A DNA stretch of 60,253 nucleotides from Cytidiella melzeri (lineage: Eukaryota > Basidiomycota > Agaricomycetes > Polyporales > Irpicaceae). Under the pieces are notes generated by a model. The model did no database searches, was not told the DNA's origin, and saw only the letters and a program-made list of their open reading frames with translations. Below, in pieces: positions 1 to 11,691 of this stretch; position 1 is the first letter of the stretch; each line of letters begins with the position of its first letter. A program made the translations under genes and the position numbers. The stretch is taken from positions 1 through 60,253 of the forward strand of contig JABYQR010000283.1 in assembly GCA_022592445.1 (NCBI GenBank). Reading direction: 5' to 3'.

Positions 1-1206
1 CCCAAAGAAAGTGATATTGCCACGGGTGATCAGGTATTCCCAAGCACCAGGATGGTTTCTCCTCCCCATCAGGAGCAGCCACCAGCGACTCTACCAGCCT
101 GTGCCAGTTCTCTGCTGTCACCACCATCTCACCTACTTCCTGATACCCCAATGCCAATGGACAGTACTCTCTCTGCGCCTACGCTTGCTGTTGTAGGGAG
201 CAACAATGTTACAATGGGATTTGCTTCTCAGAAGCAGCCAATGTCCGGGACACTGGCATTGCCACCAAGTCTCATGCTGCCGGTACCATCTCTCCTACTT
301 GCTTGTTGTAGCAGCCCAAGCCTGATGAATATCAGTCCATCAACTTCTGCGTCTGCTGTTGTACAGGATGACAATGTTCAGATGGCTCCTACCCCTCATC
401 CGCTGATCATCAAAATTTCTGCCTATCTGCAAAGCCAAGCTGCACTTGTAGGGAGTACGCGCTTTTGTTTTGAACTCCAAGATGTTGTAGTCTCCCCAAA
501 TGAAGAGCGGATCAACAGCTGTGAATACAGCCTCTCTCCTGTTTCTGAGCTCCACCTTGCCAGTTTTGTCTCAGAATCTGGCGCAGCATTGAAGACAGCC
601 ATCTGGCTTGAATGCCTTTCGTCAGGCCTCCCCTTCAGCACAAGATTTGCTCCGTCAGTTGGAGCTGCCTTTTCTCGCGTGCGCCTGGCAGATCTGCAAC
701 GCGCAGGGTATGTTCCAGCGGCCAAACCCTCATGGGCTTCTCATGGGGAGTGTCTGTCTCTATACCCTGCTCTTGCCACGATTGAGAACATTGCGGATAT
801 CTATCTGGAAGCAGCCTATGCCGCAGCAAAACTCCCGCTTTTTGCCCAGCTGCTAAAATATGGCGGCATCATTTGGCGGCTAGCAATCGAATTTGGTGGA
901 ATTGGTTTGGCTGCGAGCATCTGTGCGGCTCCTTCAGATGCAAGGGTCCTGTCCCAGAGAAGCAGCTTGTTCTTCCCAGAAGGGCTCAACAAAAATTGGG
1001 CGAGCCCGGCGGCCGACAAACTGGCGGAGGTACTTATCAGCAAATTTGACGGCCGCATTGGTTACAGTATGTGGCCTTTGCAGGACATCTTGTTTGACAG
1101 CTATCAGTGGAAGGGTGTGTGGACAAGGGAGCTGGAAGACTGGTTCAAGACTTGGATGCAGAACATAAAGAACTACCAAGCAACTCTGAAAACTACGCAA
1201 GAATAG
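1..1206 (+). CDS. Hypothetical protein, 3' part of a gene open at the window edge
   Basis: The reading frame is open from base 1 to a TAG at 1204-1206, giving 401 visible residues. The first ATG in the window is at 52, but there is no stop upstream of it, so the gene very likely begins outside the window. The N-terminal half is rich in Ser, Pro and Ala and looks disordered. The C-terminal third (about 850-1180) is more ordered, with a GGIIWRLA segment, a MWPLQDIL segment and a Trp-rich end (WKGVWTRELEDWF). Proteins with a similar GG-x-W-R-L / WPP / W-x-G-x-W-T ending recur in agaricomycete genomes as uncharacterised, often transposon-adjacent genes; this comes from memory and was not checked. 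There is no signal peptide or catalytic motif. It is unbroken over 1.2 kb, unlike most ORFs here. Function unknown. Confidence 0.6.
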   Translation, partial: PKESDIATGDQVFPSTRMVSPPHQEQPPATLPACASSLLSPPSHLLPDTPMPMDSTLSAPTLAVVGSNNVTMGFASQKQPMSGTLALPPSLMLPVPSLLLACCSSPSLMNISPSTSASAVVQDDNVQMAPTPHPLIIKISAYLQSQAALVGSTRFCFELQDVVVSPNEERINSCEYSLSPVSELHLASFVSESGAALKTAIWLECLSSGLPFSTRFAPSVGAAFSRVRLADLQRAGYVPAAKPSWASHGECLSLYPALATIENIADIYLEAAYAAAKLPLFAQLLKYGGIIWRLAIEFGGIGLAASICAAPSDARVLSQRSSLFFPEGLNKNWASPAADKLAEVLISKFDGRIGYSMWPLQDILFDSYQWKGVWTRELEDWFKTWMQNIKNYQATLKTTQE

Positions 1207-3692
1207 GCTATAGATTGGAGGCAAGCATCTGCTTGTATTTGTGCTGATCCCCGACATAACAGTGCGAGTTTTCAACATGAAACTAAAGTTTTGTTGCACA
1301 AGCTAGTCACCCAGAACCCTCTGGCTGGGACTATCTTGGATCACGGTATAGGTAGCAGTGGACTGTCATTGCACTCGGTTGGTTAGGGGGTGTTTCCTTG
1401 TGCTTTGGATAGTTATCTACATAATTGTGTAAAAAATACTTGGGTGATGCTGTGTACGCGTGTATAACATCTCCAGCTTTGTATGTCAGCGTTGATAATT
1501 GAATGAACAGCACGTATGTACGCCTCGCGTGTAGGGCATAAGGACAAATACTAGGGCGCTTAATGGAATGATTTTGTGTCCGACTGGCATCTGTTCCAAG
1601 TTGCTTCCCAACCACACAACGAGTTCACCGTAAAGGCGTATTTGTAGTGGCCCTCCACCCAAAGCCTTCACTTGATTCAACACCACTTCCTGAGATGCCT
1701 TGCTTGTGGTGGCCCTCCACCCGAAGTCTTCAAGTGCTCTTTCTTCAAGACTGCTCAACTTGAACAACCTGCAACAGCTTCTTGTGGTGGCTTCTACCCA
1801 AAGCTCTGGACAACTGCCCTTCCTTTCCCTGTTCACGGTGCACGTCTGTGTTAGACCTGCATCTACAAGTTGCCCTTCCCCGGACACTGCATGTTCTATT
1901 TTGCCCATCTGCCAACCTCAAACACAGGCCTTGCTGCAGAGGCCATTCTCAAACGGAAAAAGTCGCTGGAAGGTTTACTACATCTCATGCTGTCCTGGCC
2001 ACAAGTGCCATTGGAGCTGCAGGTTTCATCTTTGCTAGAGGCATGCGTTGACACCAACCACCTCGAGAAGATAGAAGCAGCCATTGCAGACTTCTACATC
2101 GCAAGTTTCTTCCGTTACTCTGGTTGTGCCGCAATTCTTCCTTGTTGTCTTCCTGCAGCTGAGCCAACACCATTGTTGCTGTTGTCGTTGTCTTGTTGCC
2201 TGTAATATTCTCCCGTGTTGTGAACATTTGTATAATAAAACTGCTATCTGCTACTGTCTAGTTTGCTATGAAGGCACACCCCCCACCACACAGATTGTGG
2301 TTCCCATAAGCCTAGCAGTGATCACTTCAGAAGTTGGGAATTATCTTCACCAACACGAAACATGCAAGCTCAATGTGCTCAGGCGTTCAAGAGCAATTCA
2401 GTTGTGAGTTGCTTATACCAGTGACGAGCGGTCAATGCTGTGGAAGGGATTCAGTGTCAATCACTGATCTCTTGTTGACAGGTTCCTTTCTTCTAAGTGC
2501 TGACAGAGCGTGTTCAAAGCTATCACAGGGTCATACGTAGAAGCTAGATACGTTCGCACTTCAATTTTTTCACTGAACTGGCTGACACATTTGCCCTTCT
2601 CGCATAGCACGTGTTTGTATACTTTGACAACTGACACGTTGCAGCATCTGGTGAGTTTATGCTTGCACGTATAAATATACATCAATGGACTGATGTTGTG
2701 TCAGGCTCCATTCAAACTGAGATGGGCAGGCCATTGTGGTCTACCAGATTCGCTCCGCCCAGTCCACTTATTCTGCTTACAAGCAATTTTTTTAACCCCC
2801 CTGAGTCAGAAGATGAACTCCCACCTTTAGTTGATGAGAGCACGCCGCTGCCCCCAATCACAATTAGCAAGGACAGGAGTTCCCCTGCACTTCAAGATGA
2901 TGTAAAGTATGAACATATTCGTTACAGGCTGGTTTCTGACTGCTATCTAGGATGTCCTGCCCTCTGTGGACAATGACGTCTCGAGATTCTATGCTGTTCA
3001 CCTCTCACGCATGTTTGGCACGTTGCACGGCACAGAGTACAATGCCGCACAATCATTGTTGGCTTGTTATGTGTTCTACAGATGCTGCAGTGCTATATTG
3101 TGGCCATTAGGCGTTGCGTGGAATTACCACGATTTTGGTCTTTGATACCGTTCCTCAACAACTTTGATCTTCAAAACCAAGGGATGATTGAATTTCATGC
3201 GGCTCTTGTGGTACAATGGTGCAGGGATCACTCCACTGTATGTACTATTCAGTACCAGCTGTTGGGACTATGTTGCTCATTTCTCCGTTACAGCAAGCTG
3301 ACAATACAATGTGCAAGTTATTTGAAGATTCTCGGCAGTATTTTATTGCACAGGATTGGCGAGCCCATTTTGACTAGACTGTCACAGACACAGTGGGACA
3401 CTGCATTTGGAGTGCAAGGTAAGTTAGTGTTCCATGGTTTAACCGCACTGAATCTGCACTGCGCTAACTTGATCAACAGAGCTGGATTAAGCGAAGTCTG
3501 TACAGCGTCCAAGCAGTCCCCTGTATGCTATGAGGAAGCTGTATTTCACTGACTGGTTGCCAGTCCTCCATATAAATAGATTCAAGGCTGACAGTGATAC
3601 TGGAGTGCCTTTTAAGGCCTCATATTCTCTGCGTTTTCCTACCCTCTCTCTCTCTTTCTCTTTGTAGCTGATTTCTTCAATAGTCACTTATC
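1207..3692. other. Intergenic stretch without a supported gene
   Basis: Only short overlapping frames occur here. The longest (2659-2976 and 3064-3552, plus) have no recognisable motif and no convincing splice partners. An AATAAA-type signal lies near 2234. The degenerate repeat at 1644-1809 is listed separately. A pyrimidine-rich tract (about 3635-3665) precedes the ATG at 3693. Confidence 0.4.
1644..1809 (+). repeat. Degenerate 27-28-nt repeat, three units
   Basis: Three related blocks at 1644-1670, 1705-1732 and 1783-1809 share GTGGCCCTCCACCC and an AAAGCCTTCA-like end. They are separated by 34 and 50 nt of unrelated sequence. The third is the most diverged. Such spacing fits an old tandem duplication or the remains of a repetitive coding segment. 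Confidence 0.45.
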
Positions 3693-4005
3693 ATGGCCCA
3701 ACGTTGCAAGGCAGGTAGCACTAGAAACCCCGTCACGTCCTGCAGTGAGTCTACAAGACGTATGTGTATGCATTTCAGACCTAGGACCGCTAACTCACTG
3801 GTTGTTCCCTCCAGGCAAACAACTGGCATGCTCGAGCAGCCGCTTGCAGAGGACCCATGTTGAGGCATCACCGGACAACAAGGGCAAGTACATTGATATT
3901 GAGGCCGTCCTATCTAGTTTAGAAGGGGAGGAGGATGAGGAGGAGGAGGCCACTCCAACAAGAGTGCTGATCCGCTTGAGCCAGAGAGAGAGATCACTTT
4001 ACTGA
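3693..4005 (+). CDS. Spliced 85-codon ORF, probably the 5' exons of the hAT relic
   Basis: An ATG at 3693 opens an exon to 3759. A 55-nt intron (3760-3814, GTATGT..CCAG) joins in frame to 3815-4005, ending TGA. The product starts MAQRCKAG, is basic and Ser/Thr-rich, and carries an acidic block (EGEEDEEEEA) near residue 65. Downstream the sequence is Gln/Ala/Ser-rich low-complexity coding-like DNA broken by stops up to the BED-like motif at about 4800. It therefore plausibly forms the N-terminus of the same transposase gene. It could also be a separate small gene. The splice is supported only by frame and consensus sites. Confidence 0.35.
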
Positions 4006-4610
4006 GGCTCACACCAGCCACAACGTCACCTGTCACGTAGCACAGCAACGCAGGACGTTTGCCCAACCTCCCGCATGGCAACTCAGGCTGTTTGCCTGCC
4101 CTCTCGCACGGCAGCTTTGCGGTTGTTGCAGCAGTTGCAGTCCCGTCAAGGTGGCCATGAAGCAACTGTGACTGCACGCGGGTTGCAACTCGCACAGGCT
4201 GTCGTTCAAGGAGAAGCACCAGCTAAGACCTGTTCTTCCTCTCGCACCACCCCCTCTACGGCGTCACAAGCAGCTTCCTGACAGCCCGCCCAGCGTCCTT
4301 CTCCACTGCCGCCTTCACCAGCGCAGCCTATCACCCCTCCTTGGCAAACTGCTGCCGCAAAGGGTAAGGGTTAGGCTGTCCCAGGCACGTGAATCCTCTC
4401 AAAACTCCAGCAAGAGTCCATCTCCATCAGCCGCAACCTCTCACAATAGACAAGCTTTTGTCCAATTATGAACGCATCTCAGCGCAGGCATTGCCCCCGA
4501 AGCGTTGACAACAGCCACAATCTGCACATACTCTTCGAGCCCATTGTGGGGATCTACCACAGGCAGCACAACTCCGAAAGGAGAGGCAAAGAAGCAAGAA
4601 AGCCCTGGAC

Positions 4611-7302
4611 ATGCATCATTTCTTTATGAGTAGGATGGAGTACACTGGTACTTCAAGAGAATACGTGAACTCTTTGGTGACTTGCTGTAGGTCATGCCAG
4701 TGCGTTGTTCTTCTTTGGTATTCAAAGATCCACACTCACTTTACTTTGCTTAGCCCTGATGTGGCGTCGATGAAGGGGACAACGGGTGTGTTTTTGGTCA
4801 CAACCAGCAACACCACCCTGCGCAGCCATCTGACTTGCACCACCTTGAGGAGTACGCAGACGTCATTCACGCGAATGGTTGGACTCAGTACAAGAAGTAC
4901 CTTGATCCCAAGAATCACGTGGAGGACAAACCCTTGGATGTTCCCCCTGTCACTATTGCCAGATTCCACAGGTTCCTCATCCGCCTACTTGCTGGCCAAG
5001 ACATTGTGCGTGATCTCTCAACTCTGGTGCTTGACAGGCTAATACATTACTAACCCGTATAGCCCCCCAACCTGTTGGAATACAAGGCCTTCTGGCAATT
5101 CATTCGTCTCCTCCAACCTGAGCTTACCAAAAGCAAAATCCCGCACTGCACGAAAGGAAGAGAGCTTATTCTGTGCCAGTGGCTTGAGTGGTTCCACAAG
5201 GCAACAAAGAAGCTTCAGGTAAGCCGGGAGCATTCATCCGTGTTGGGTTACTCATCATTGTGCTTAGGACACTCCTGGCAAGATCTCCATGACATGTGAT
5301 TTATGATCGGCCCAAGATTGACAGTCTTTCATGGCGGTCACCAGCCATTAGATAGAGATGGACGCCGTGGGCAAGCTTGAAATGTGTTTGGTGCTCCTTG
5401 CATTCCGGAAGGTCAACAGAGAGCACACTGGTGAACAGCTCGGTGCAATTATAATGGAGATAATACAGCAAGCAGGCATCACAGCTAAAGTAAGTAAATT
5501 TTTAAGAGATTACTCCACAAAAATGAACTCAAATACTGGTGCAAGGTTGGCCACATTACCATGGACAATGCCACAAATAATACAACGATGATGGTTGTGC
5601 TTGAAGCATTGTTCCTCAAGCACAGTATCAAGTTTGATGCAGAAGAACATCAGATTCACTGCTTTCCCCATATTGTCAACCTCGCCGCCAAGAGGTTCTT
5701 GAAGCAAGCTATCACAATGGATCTGAGCGATATTGACGAGGCCAACAAACTCAATGAAGACAAGTTGACGTACGCACAAGCCCTTTGTGACGATCCTGTC
5801 AACGCGGTACGGAACATAGTCAGGACCTTGCAAAGCTCCGGTCAGCGCCGCGAGAGTTTTTTGAAGACCATCAGGTTCAGTAACATGCAGAACAATTTTG
5901 ACCTCGATGTGGTCCTCCTGATTCTCGACGTCTCGACTTGGTGGGATTCCACATATGCGATGTTGAATCGCTTCGTGTATCTTTTTGAGGTGAGTTTTTT
6001 TCCTATTGTTGCTTGTCATGCATTAATGATTGCTCGTGCACTCCAGCTGCTCTCGGTCTTCTTGTTGTACTCAACAAACAAGCACCTGAACCTCAGGATG
6101 CCTTCCACGACAATGGTGCAAGTTCTTGACAACATCATCAAAGTTCTGGAGGTGCAATGCCATATATGTGTTTGTTACTCATGCGCTTGACTCATAAAGC
6201 TGCAGGTTTCTCACAAAATCCAGGTGATACTGGCTGATGAGAAAATACCTGTGCTCAGCGGGACTATTCCGTCTATTGAGGTCTTCATGACTATACTAGA
6301 GGGATTACCAGCTGGACACAAATCTTGCAGGGAAATCCTTGGACACTTGATCAAGGAGCCGGTTGAGCTCTTGACAAAGTACTACAAACGGATGAACAAG
6401 ACTCCAGCCTACAGCGCCGCTATGTGTAAGTTTCACATACAAAATAGTTGTGTGATCTCACTTACCAGAAAATGGCAGTCTTAAACCCCTCTATGTGCAT
6501 GGGGTAGATCAAGGAGCATTGGCAGACATTGTAATATAATATGGTGGTAAAGTCTGTCAAGGCTTTGGTACGTAAAGTGCTCTGGGCATCCTTGTAGCAT
6601 ATTGATCATTCTTTTTGCAGATGGAGGAACGTACCCTTCTGACAGATAGACCTCTCCAAGCTCTTGAACAATTGTTGCCTTTGAGGTCTACGCGTCGTAC
6701 AACAGACCGCCGGAATGCAGGCTCCAGGCTCAACAAGATGATGCGCGGCTACCAGGCCACAAAGAACATGGTCATTGGTGGGGTCCCAGGTAAGGGTGGC
6801 CACTCAATTGACGAAGAGTTTGATGTGTACGCTTCAGAGACTTGTACACCCGATGACCAGGACATTCTCAAATATTGGGAGGTATGTCTGTCAGTCTTTC
6901 ATGAGTACTAGTGCAGCCGAACTGAAACTCAGTCAGTCAAAAGCCGTTGTTTACCCTAGGCTCTACCAGCTTGCGCTTGATTAGCTCCCAATCTAGGCAT
7001 TGTTGGTCCCATGCGAGAGAGTTTTCAGCTCCTCCAAGCTTACAGACGCGCCTCAGCGGCATTGCATGAGCGGTGAGCTGATGGAAGCATTGCAGATGCT
7101 GAAGTATTCCATTGTCTCTGACCTCAACTTCATGGAGGAGTGGGCCAATATACCAGAAGACACCGCAGACAACGACAATAGTGACCTTTTGGCTGAGGCG
7201 TTGCTCAGCAACGCTGGCATTGTAGATATTCTCCAAGTTGATGCAGAGCACGGCACGGCCAACAACGGTAACGGTGCTGACGTCGACGACCAGGCCAATT
7301 AG
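4611..7302 (+). pseudogene. hAT-family transposase relic (BED finger, catalytic core and dimerisation domain)
   Basis: A multi-exon hAT transposase. A BED-like block lies near 4780-4890 and needs a one-base frameshift near 4830 to reach the EEYADVIHANGW segment. The S-x-T-x-D-x-W core start is at about 5290-5350. The catalytic segment at 5546-5700 has HITMDNATNN and CFPHIVNLAAKRF, and the WWDSTYAML motif is at about 5940. The C-terminal dimerisation motif (PCERVFSSSKLT) is at about 7009. In-frame introns are visible at 5490-5545, 5990-6046 and 6152-6205 (54-57 nt, GT..AG). The copy is dead: stops sit at 5304, 5319, 5349, 6982 and 6994, where the family has Trp, Arg, Trp, Tyr and Gln or similar, and the segment 6426-6620 is not alignable by eye. 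Terminal inverted repeats and the 8-bp target duplication were not found. Known members move DNA by cut and paste in the nucleus. Confidence 0.85.
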
Positions 7303-8144
7303 GAGAATGTCAAAGAAGTGGCTGGCTTCGGTGATGATTACTGGTTTGACGACGAGGGAAAGGCAAACAAGAGTGTTTTCTTTCTTGCAGAAGCAGATAA
7401 CGTACTTGTCCTCAACAACAACGGGGAGCCTATCATGTTCAACAATTGCAATGACCACTGTAGAGCGACGCGGCGCTGACCGTAAAGGTCTGCATCAACA
7501 CTTTGTTTCCATCCTGCTGTGCTTTGCTTATTGTTCTCCAGGGCTCGTTGTGGCACGCCGCATGCAGAGTTTTGCTTGACTTCGTCTTCTCGGTACGTTT
7601 GCCGTCTGCCATTGCATCTGTGTCTTGTGTACTACTACTCTTGCGCTCTCTCGTTTGTGTACTACAACTCTTGCGCTCTTCCGTTTGTGTACTACTACTC
7701 TCGTGTTCCGTCTCTCTTGTGTGCTGCTACTGCTCGCTCGCTCTCTCACTCTCTCTTGTGTACCGCTACTGCTTGCACGCGCTCTCTCAGACTTTGTATG
7801 CCGCTGTGCTGACACCGTTCTTATGCTACACGCTCTTCCTCTCCGTTGTCGCCGGTCTCTGCATTGATCATAGCACACATTGTATTGTACTTGTATTTCT
7901 TCGCTGTTGAATTCAATACACGCTGACACTTGCAAACAACCTTAAGGCACGTGAGCACTCAACATACTCTCGTCACCCTTGTTACCCTTGTGTCTCTTGT
8001 CATACTCGTCGTTGTTGTCGCCCTTGTTGCTTGCCCTTGTCGCCCTTGTATCCCTCGTCGTCACCCTCCTTGCACCTGTTGCATCCCTTGTCCTCTCTTT
8101 CTCTCCTATCGCCCTCTTCTTCTGTTGTTCTCGCTGTTGCTGAC
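7303..8144. repeat. hAT tail and CT-rich degenerate tandem repeats
   Basis: After the TAG at 7300 the frame stays open to 7477, so the transposase tail may once have been longer. At 7620-7800 a unit of about 30 nt (GTGTACTACTACTCTTGCGC and variants) repeats at least five times and grades into CTCTCT. At 7965-8095 a second array is built on CTTGT(T/C)(A/G)CC-like units. Open frames on both strands here are products of the repeat, not genes. No other feature is seen before the LTR. Confidence 0.55.
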
Positions 8145-8716
8145 TGTTACAACCCGGTCCAACCACCCGACTTCACGTGACCTCCGCACCCGAACACCAC
8201 GCCGCATACTCCGCATCTCCGCACCGATGTCATCATGACCCTTATCATCTGTTTCCTTTACATCATGCTGTGTACAGTTCTCTTATCGCTCTGCAAGAAT
8301 GCAAGAATGCGCATTTCCCTTTGTTCCGCTTTTGTCTACTCCTATTGGACTTGAAGTCATTGTAGTATATATACAAGACCCAACTGTAGTAAATAAGCAA
8401 TTCAAATATCGAATAAGACTGCCCTTCTTATCCTTTCTTTGTCTGCATTCGACTTCACTAGCGGAAGTTGTCTTACTCGTTGTTGTCCAACATCTCCTCG
8501 CTGTCCCCGGTGTTCCAATGACCAGACCTCCGCAGGTCCACATTTTGATTGAGCCTTGCTCTCGGACCTTTGATCCTGCTAAGTACAAATTCAAGTCACG
8601 AGAATCCCGAGCGGCGCAGCTTAACTAGTTGAAGCCAAGACTCATTCTGATTCCCCCTCGTTTGCTCCTCTGTTTCTGCATCTCCGCGTTCCTTTCTTTT
8701 TGTCTTGCTCTTAACA
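8145..8716 (+). repeat. 5' LTR of gypsy 1
   Basis: 572 nt, TGTTAC..AACA. It matches 16131-16702 with scattered transitions and one 17-nt indel. It contains a TATA-like run (TATATATAC) near 8367. No clear tRNA primer-binding site follows 8716. Confidence 0.85.
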
Positions 8717-8753
8717 GTATATTTGAATTCAAAACTCGGATTCTCCACTGTAT

Positions 8754-10046
8754 ATGCCCACCTGCACAGCGATCACAAGAACCACTGAATCAATCTCATC
8801 CGCCCCGCCAACAGCTCAGCAAGCCGCCGTCATGTCTCGCAATGACTCCCCCAAACCGCCCGCCAACGTCAAAACCCGCAGGAGGGGTAAGGATAGAGAT
8901 CCAAACCCCGGCCCGAGTGGAGACCCCGGAGGTGGAGATGGTGGAGGAGATGATGGTGATAATCCTGGTAATGGTAATGGTGGAGGAGATGAAAACCCTT
9001 TTGAGCAGCTTACAGCTGCTATCACGCAAGCTTATGCTCAAAACTCGTTCTCGAACGCCAAGTTCCGCACCTCCGACACCTTTGACGGATCAGACCCGTC
9101 AAAACTCCGCAACTTCCTCACCCAATGCACGGTTTATTTCCGTGCAAACCCGGGTAAGTTCAACTCCGGGCAAAAGAAGGTCATGTTCACCTTTTCTTAC
9201 CTGACGGACTCCGCCTTGGAGTGGTTCGAGTTGAAGTTCCTCCAATTCCAGGAATGGGAGGAAAGTGGAGGGATATTTCCCATCTCAAATTCTGGCATGC
9301 CTCACCCTCCAGCATCCAATGACAACGATGATGATGTGGTGGACACAACCGCCGAACACAACTGGGTCCGGAACTGGTCGGCCTCTGTTGCCGAAATCCG
9401 CACGCACTTTGGTCCTGCAGACGACGTTGGTGAAGCGGAACACCGCTTTGCAAATCTCTCTATGCCATCGGACAAGAAATTGTTCTGGTATAAACTCTGT
9501 TTCACCCGCTACTCCATGCGCACCGGCTGGGACGATTGCGCCCTCCGCTACCAATACCACAACGGCCTCCTGGAACGCCTCCAGGACAATATCACGTCCA
9601 ACGGCAAGTCTCACACACTTGTGAAGCTCAAGGAGATGGCCCCTAAGTGGGATAAAAGATACTGGGAGCGTCAGGGTGAGAAGAAGAAGAAAACCGAGCA
9701 GGAACAGAAACCTGCGAAGTCTGCATCGTCCTCGACCCCCGCTGTTACCGTCACCACCGCTGTCACCACGGCTATGCCCTCTGGCTTCCAAAAACTCCGT
9801 CCCGCCGCAGCCACTACTACCACCACCGCAACTCCGAAGACTAACCCTATTGCCAACCTCTTGGGAAGCAATGGTAAGCTCTCGAGTGTTGAACGCGCCC
9901 GCCGCATTGCAAACAACCTCTGTTTGTTCTGCGGTCTACCCGGACATCACACAAGCAAATGCCGCAAGGCCGCAAAGGCTCGTGCCGCCCAGTTGGCAGC
10001 ACAGACCCCAGCACTGAACGCTGCATCCGGGTTAGGAAATGTCTGA
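8754..10046 (+). CDS. Gag of gypsy 1
   Basis: 430 codons, unbroken. The first ATG is at 8754; an internal ATG at 8832 (MSRNDSPK) is an alternative start nearer to where structured sequence begins. After a Pro/Gly-rich N-terminus (residues about 25-90) comes a retrotransposon-type capsid domain (about 100-300; FRTSDTFDGSDPSKLRNFL, then a Trp-rich block). A basic, Thr/Ala-rich linker follows, then a CCHC zinc knuckle near residue 395 (CLFCGLPGHHTSKC, C-x2-C-x4-H-x4-C). Gag packages the element RNA in cytoplasmic particles. The protease frame lies at -1 relative to gag, with overlap from 9959 to 10046. No obvious slippery heptamer was seen, so this shift may be mutational. Gag is the best-preserved sense gene of the element. 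Confidence 0.85.
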   Translation: MPTCTAITRTTESISSAPPTAQQAAVMSRNDSPKPPANVKTRRRGKDRDPNPGPSGDPGGGDGGGDDGDNPGNGNGGGDENPFEQLTAAITQAYAQNSFSNAKFRTSDTFDGSDPSKLRNFLTQCTVYFRANPGKFNSGQKKVMFTFSYLTDSALEWFELKFLQFQEWEESGGIFPISNSGMPHPPASNDNDDDVVDTTAEHNWVRNWSASVAEIRTHFGPADDVGEAEHRFANLSMPSDKKLFWYKLCFTRYSMRTGWDDCALRYQYHNGLLERLQDNITSNGKSHTLVKLKEMAPKWDKRYWERQGEKKKKTEQEQKPAKSASSSTPAVTVTTAVTTAMPSGFQKLRPAAATTTTTATPKTNPIANLLGSNGKLSSVERARRIANNLCLFCGLPGHHTSKCRKAAKARAAQLAAQTPALNAASGLGNV

Positions 10047-11691
10047 GCAGCCCTCAGTCCTCCGCACAAGTCGAGGGCTGCACTGACCCCGCTCGTGCAC
10101 CCAAGAAGGTATACCTCAACGCTTCCAGTCTTTCTTCAGACGCTTTGTACATTTTTGTATCTTGTGATTCAATTTCTGATCCTCTACGAGCTCTGATTGA
10201 TAGCGGATCCTCCCACTGCTTCATGGACATTGATATTGCAAAGAAGTACTCTCTCCCTCTCGTGTCCATCCCCGCAATTCCGCTCCGTTTGTTTGATGGT
10301 CTCTCACGGTCTCTGATTCAATTTATGATAACTCTACCACTCCGCCTTCCTTCAGGGAAAATCTGTATGACACCTTTCTACATAACAAATCTTGACAAAT
10401 CCGCTTCTATCATTTTAGGATACGACTGGCTCTCCCGCTACAACCCGTTGGTTGACTGGGCTAAGGGTCATATAACATTCCAAGACAAAGAAGAAACTCC
10501 GATCTGGAGTCCCTCTGCAACGGATGATTCAGACGAGTCCTCCGACGCGGACACTCCCGCCTCTCATGCTTTAGAAGTCCCTCCGGTATCCTTTATAGGT
10601 GCTGCCGCGTATATACGCGCATGCAAACTGCCAGGCTCTGTTCAGATGTGTCTCTCGCTGCGCAGAATCATCCTTCCAAACCAAATCCAGACATCTCCGC
10701 ACTTCCACCCAATTATCATGAATTCGCCAATGTATTTTCTAACACCAAGGCCAACATCCTAGCCCCCCATTGTCCCTACGACATCCAAATCAATTTAGAG
10801 GACAACAAACCTCTACCAACGAGCCCCATGTATTCGCTCTCTGTAGTCGAGCAAAAGGCTCTCCGCGAGTTTCTTGACGAAAACATCAACTCCGGATTCA
10901 TCCGACAATCTACTTCTCCGCATGGTGCTCCAATTCTTTTTGTCAAAAAGAAGGATGGAACTCTTTGACTCTGCGTCAACTATCGAGCACTTAACCATGT
11001 CACCAAGAAGGATTGCTATCTACTACCACTCATTTCCGACCTTCTGAACAGTCCGGGCAAGGCCTGACTCTATACAAAAATCGATCTCCACCATGCCTAT
11101 CATCTTGTCCGCATCCCCGAAGGCAATGAGTGGAAAACAACCTTTCGCACATGTTATGGTTTGTTTGAGTGGCTTGTAATGCCATTCGGACTTTCCAATG
11201 CACCCGCAGCTTTCCAATGTTTCATGAACAACATTTTCCAGGACCTCCTCGATGTCAATGTCATTGTCTACTTAGATGATATCCTTATCGTCTCTGATGA
11301 TATACAGTCCCACAAGAAGCACATCAAGGAAGTCCTATGCTGCCTCCGCAAACATGGACTTTACGCTTGTGCTGATAAATGCAAATTTCACAAAGACACA
11401 ATAGAATACTTGGACTTTATCCTTTCCCCCAAGGGCCTCCGCATGTCCTCAGATAAGGTCCAAACCATCCTAGACTGGCCAACTCCGCGCAAGGTCAAGG
11501 ACATCCAGTCTTTCCTTAGATTCGCCAATTTCTATCGTTGTTTTATTCCACACTACTTAGACATCACTGTTCCTCTTACCAGACTTACGCGCAAGTCCGC
11601 AACTTGGGCATGGACTGAACAGTGCCAGACTGCATTCGATACTCTCAAAAAAGCATTCACCACCGCTCCGGTTCTGGTGAAATGGAATCCC

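Noticed and set aside
7620..7800. Possible CRISPR-like array
   Set aside because: Units are degenerate and contiguous, with no unique spacers, and the genome is eukaryotic.
7528..7935. Long minus-strand Arg/Ser-rich frame
   Set aside because: It is the complement of the CTCTTGCGCTC repeat; its composition and internal periodicity come from the tandem repeat.
9285..9791. Minus-strand frame of 168 codons within gypsy 1 gag
   Set aside because: It is a shadow of the intact gag frame with its zinc knuckle. Unlike the 14721-15981 gene it has no motif, splice sites or promoter.
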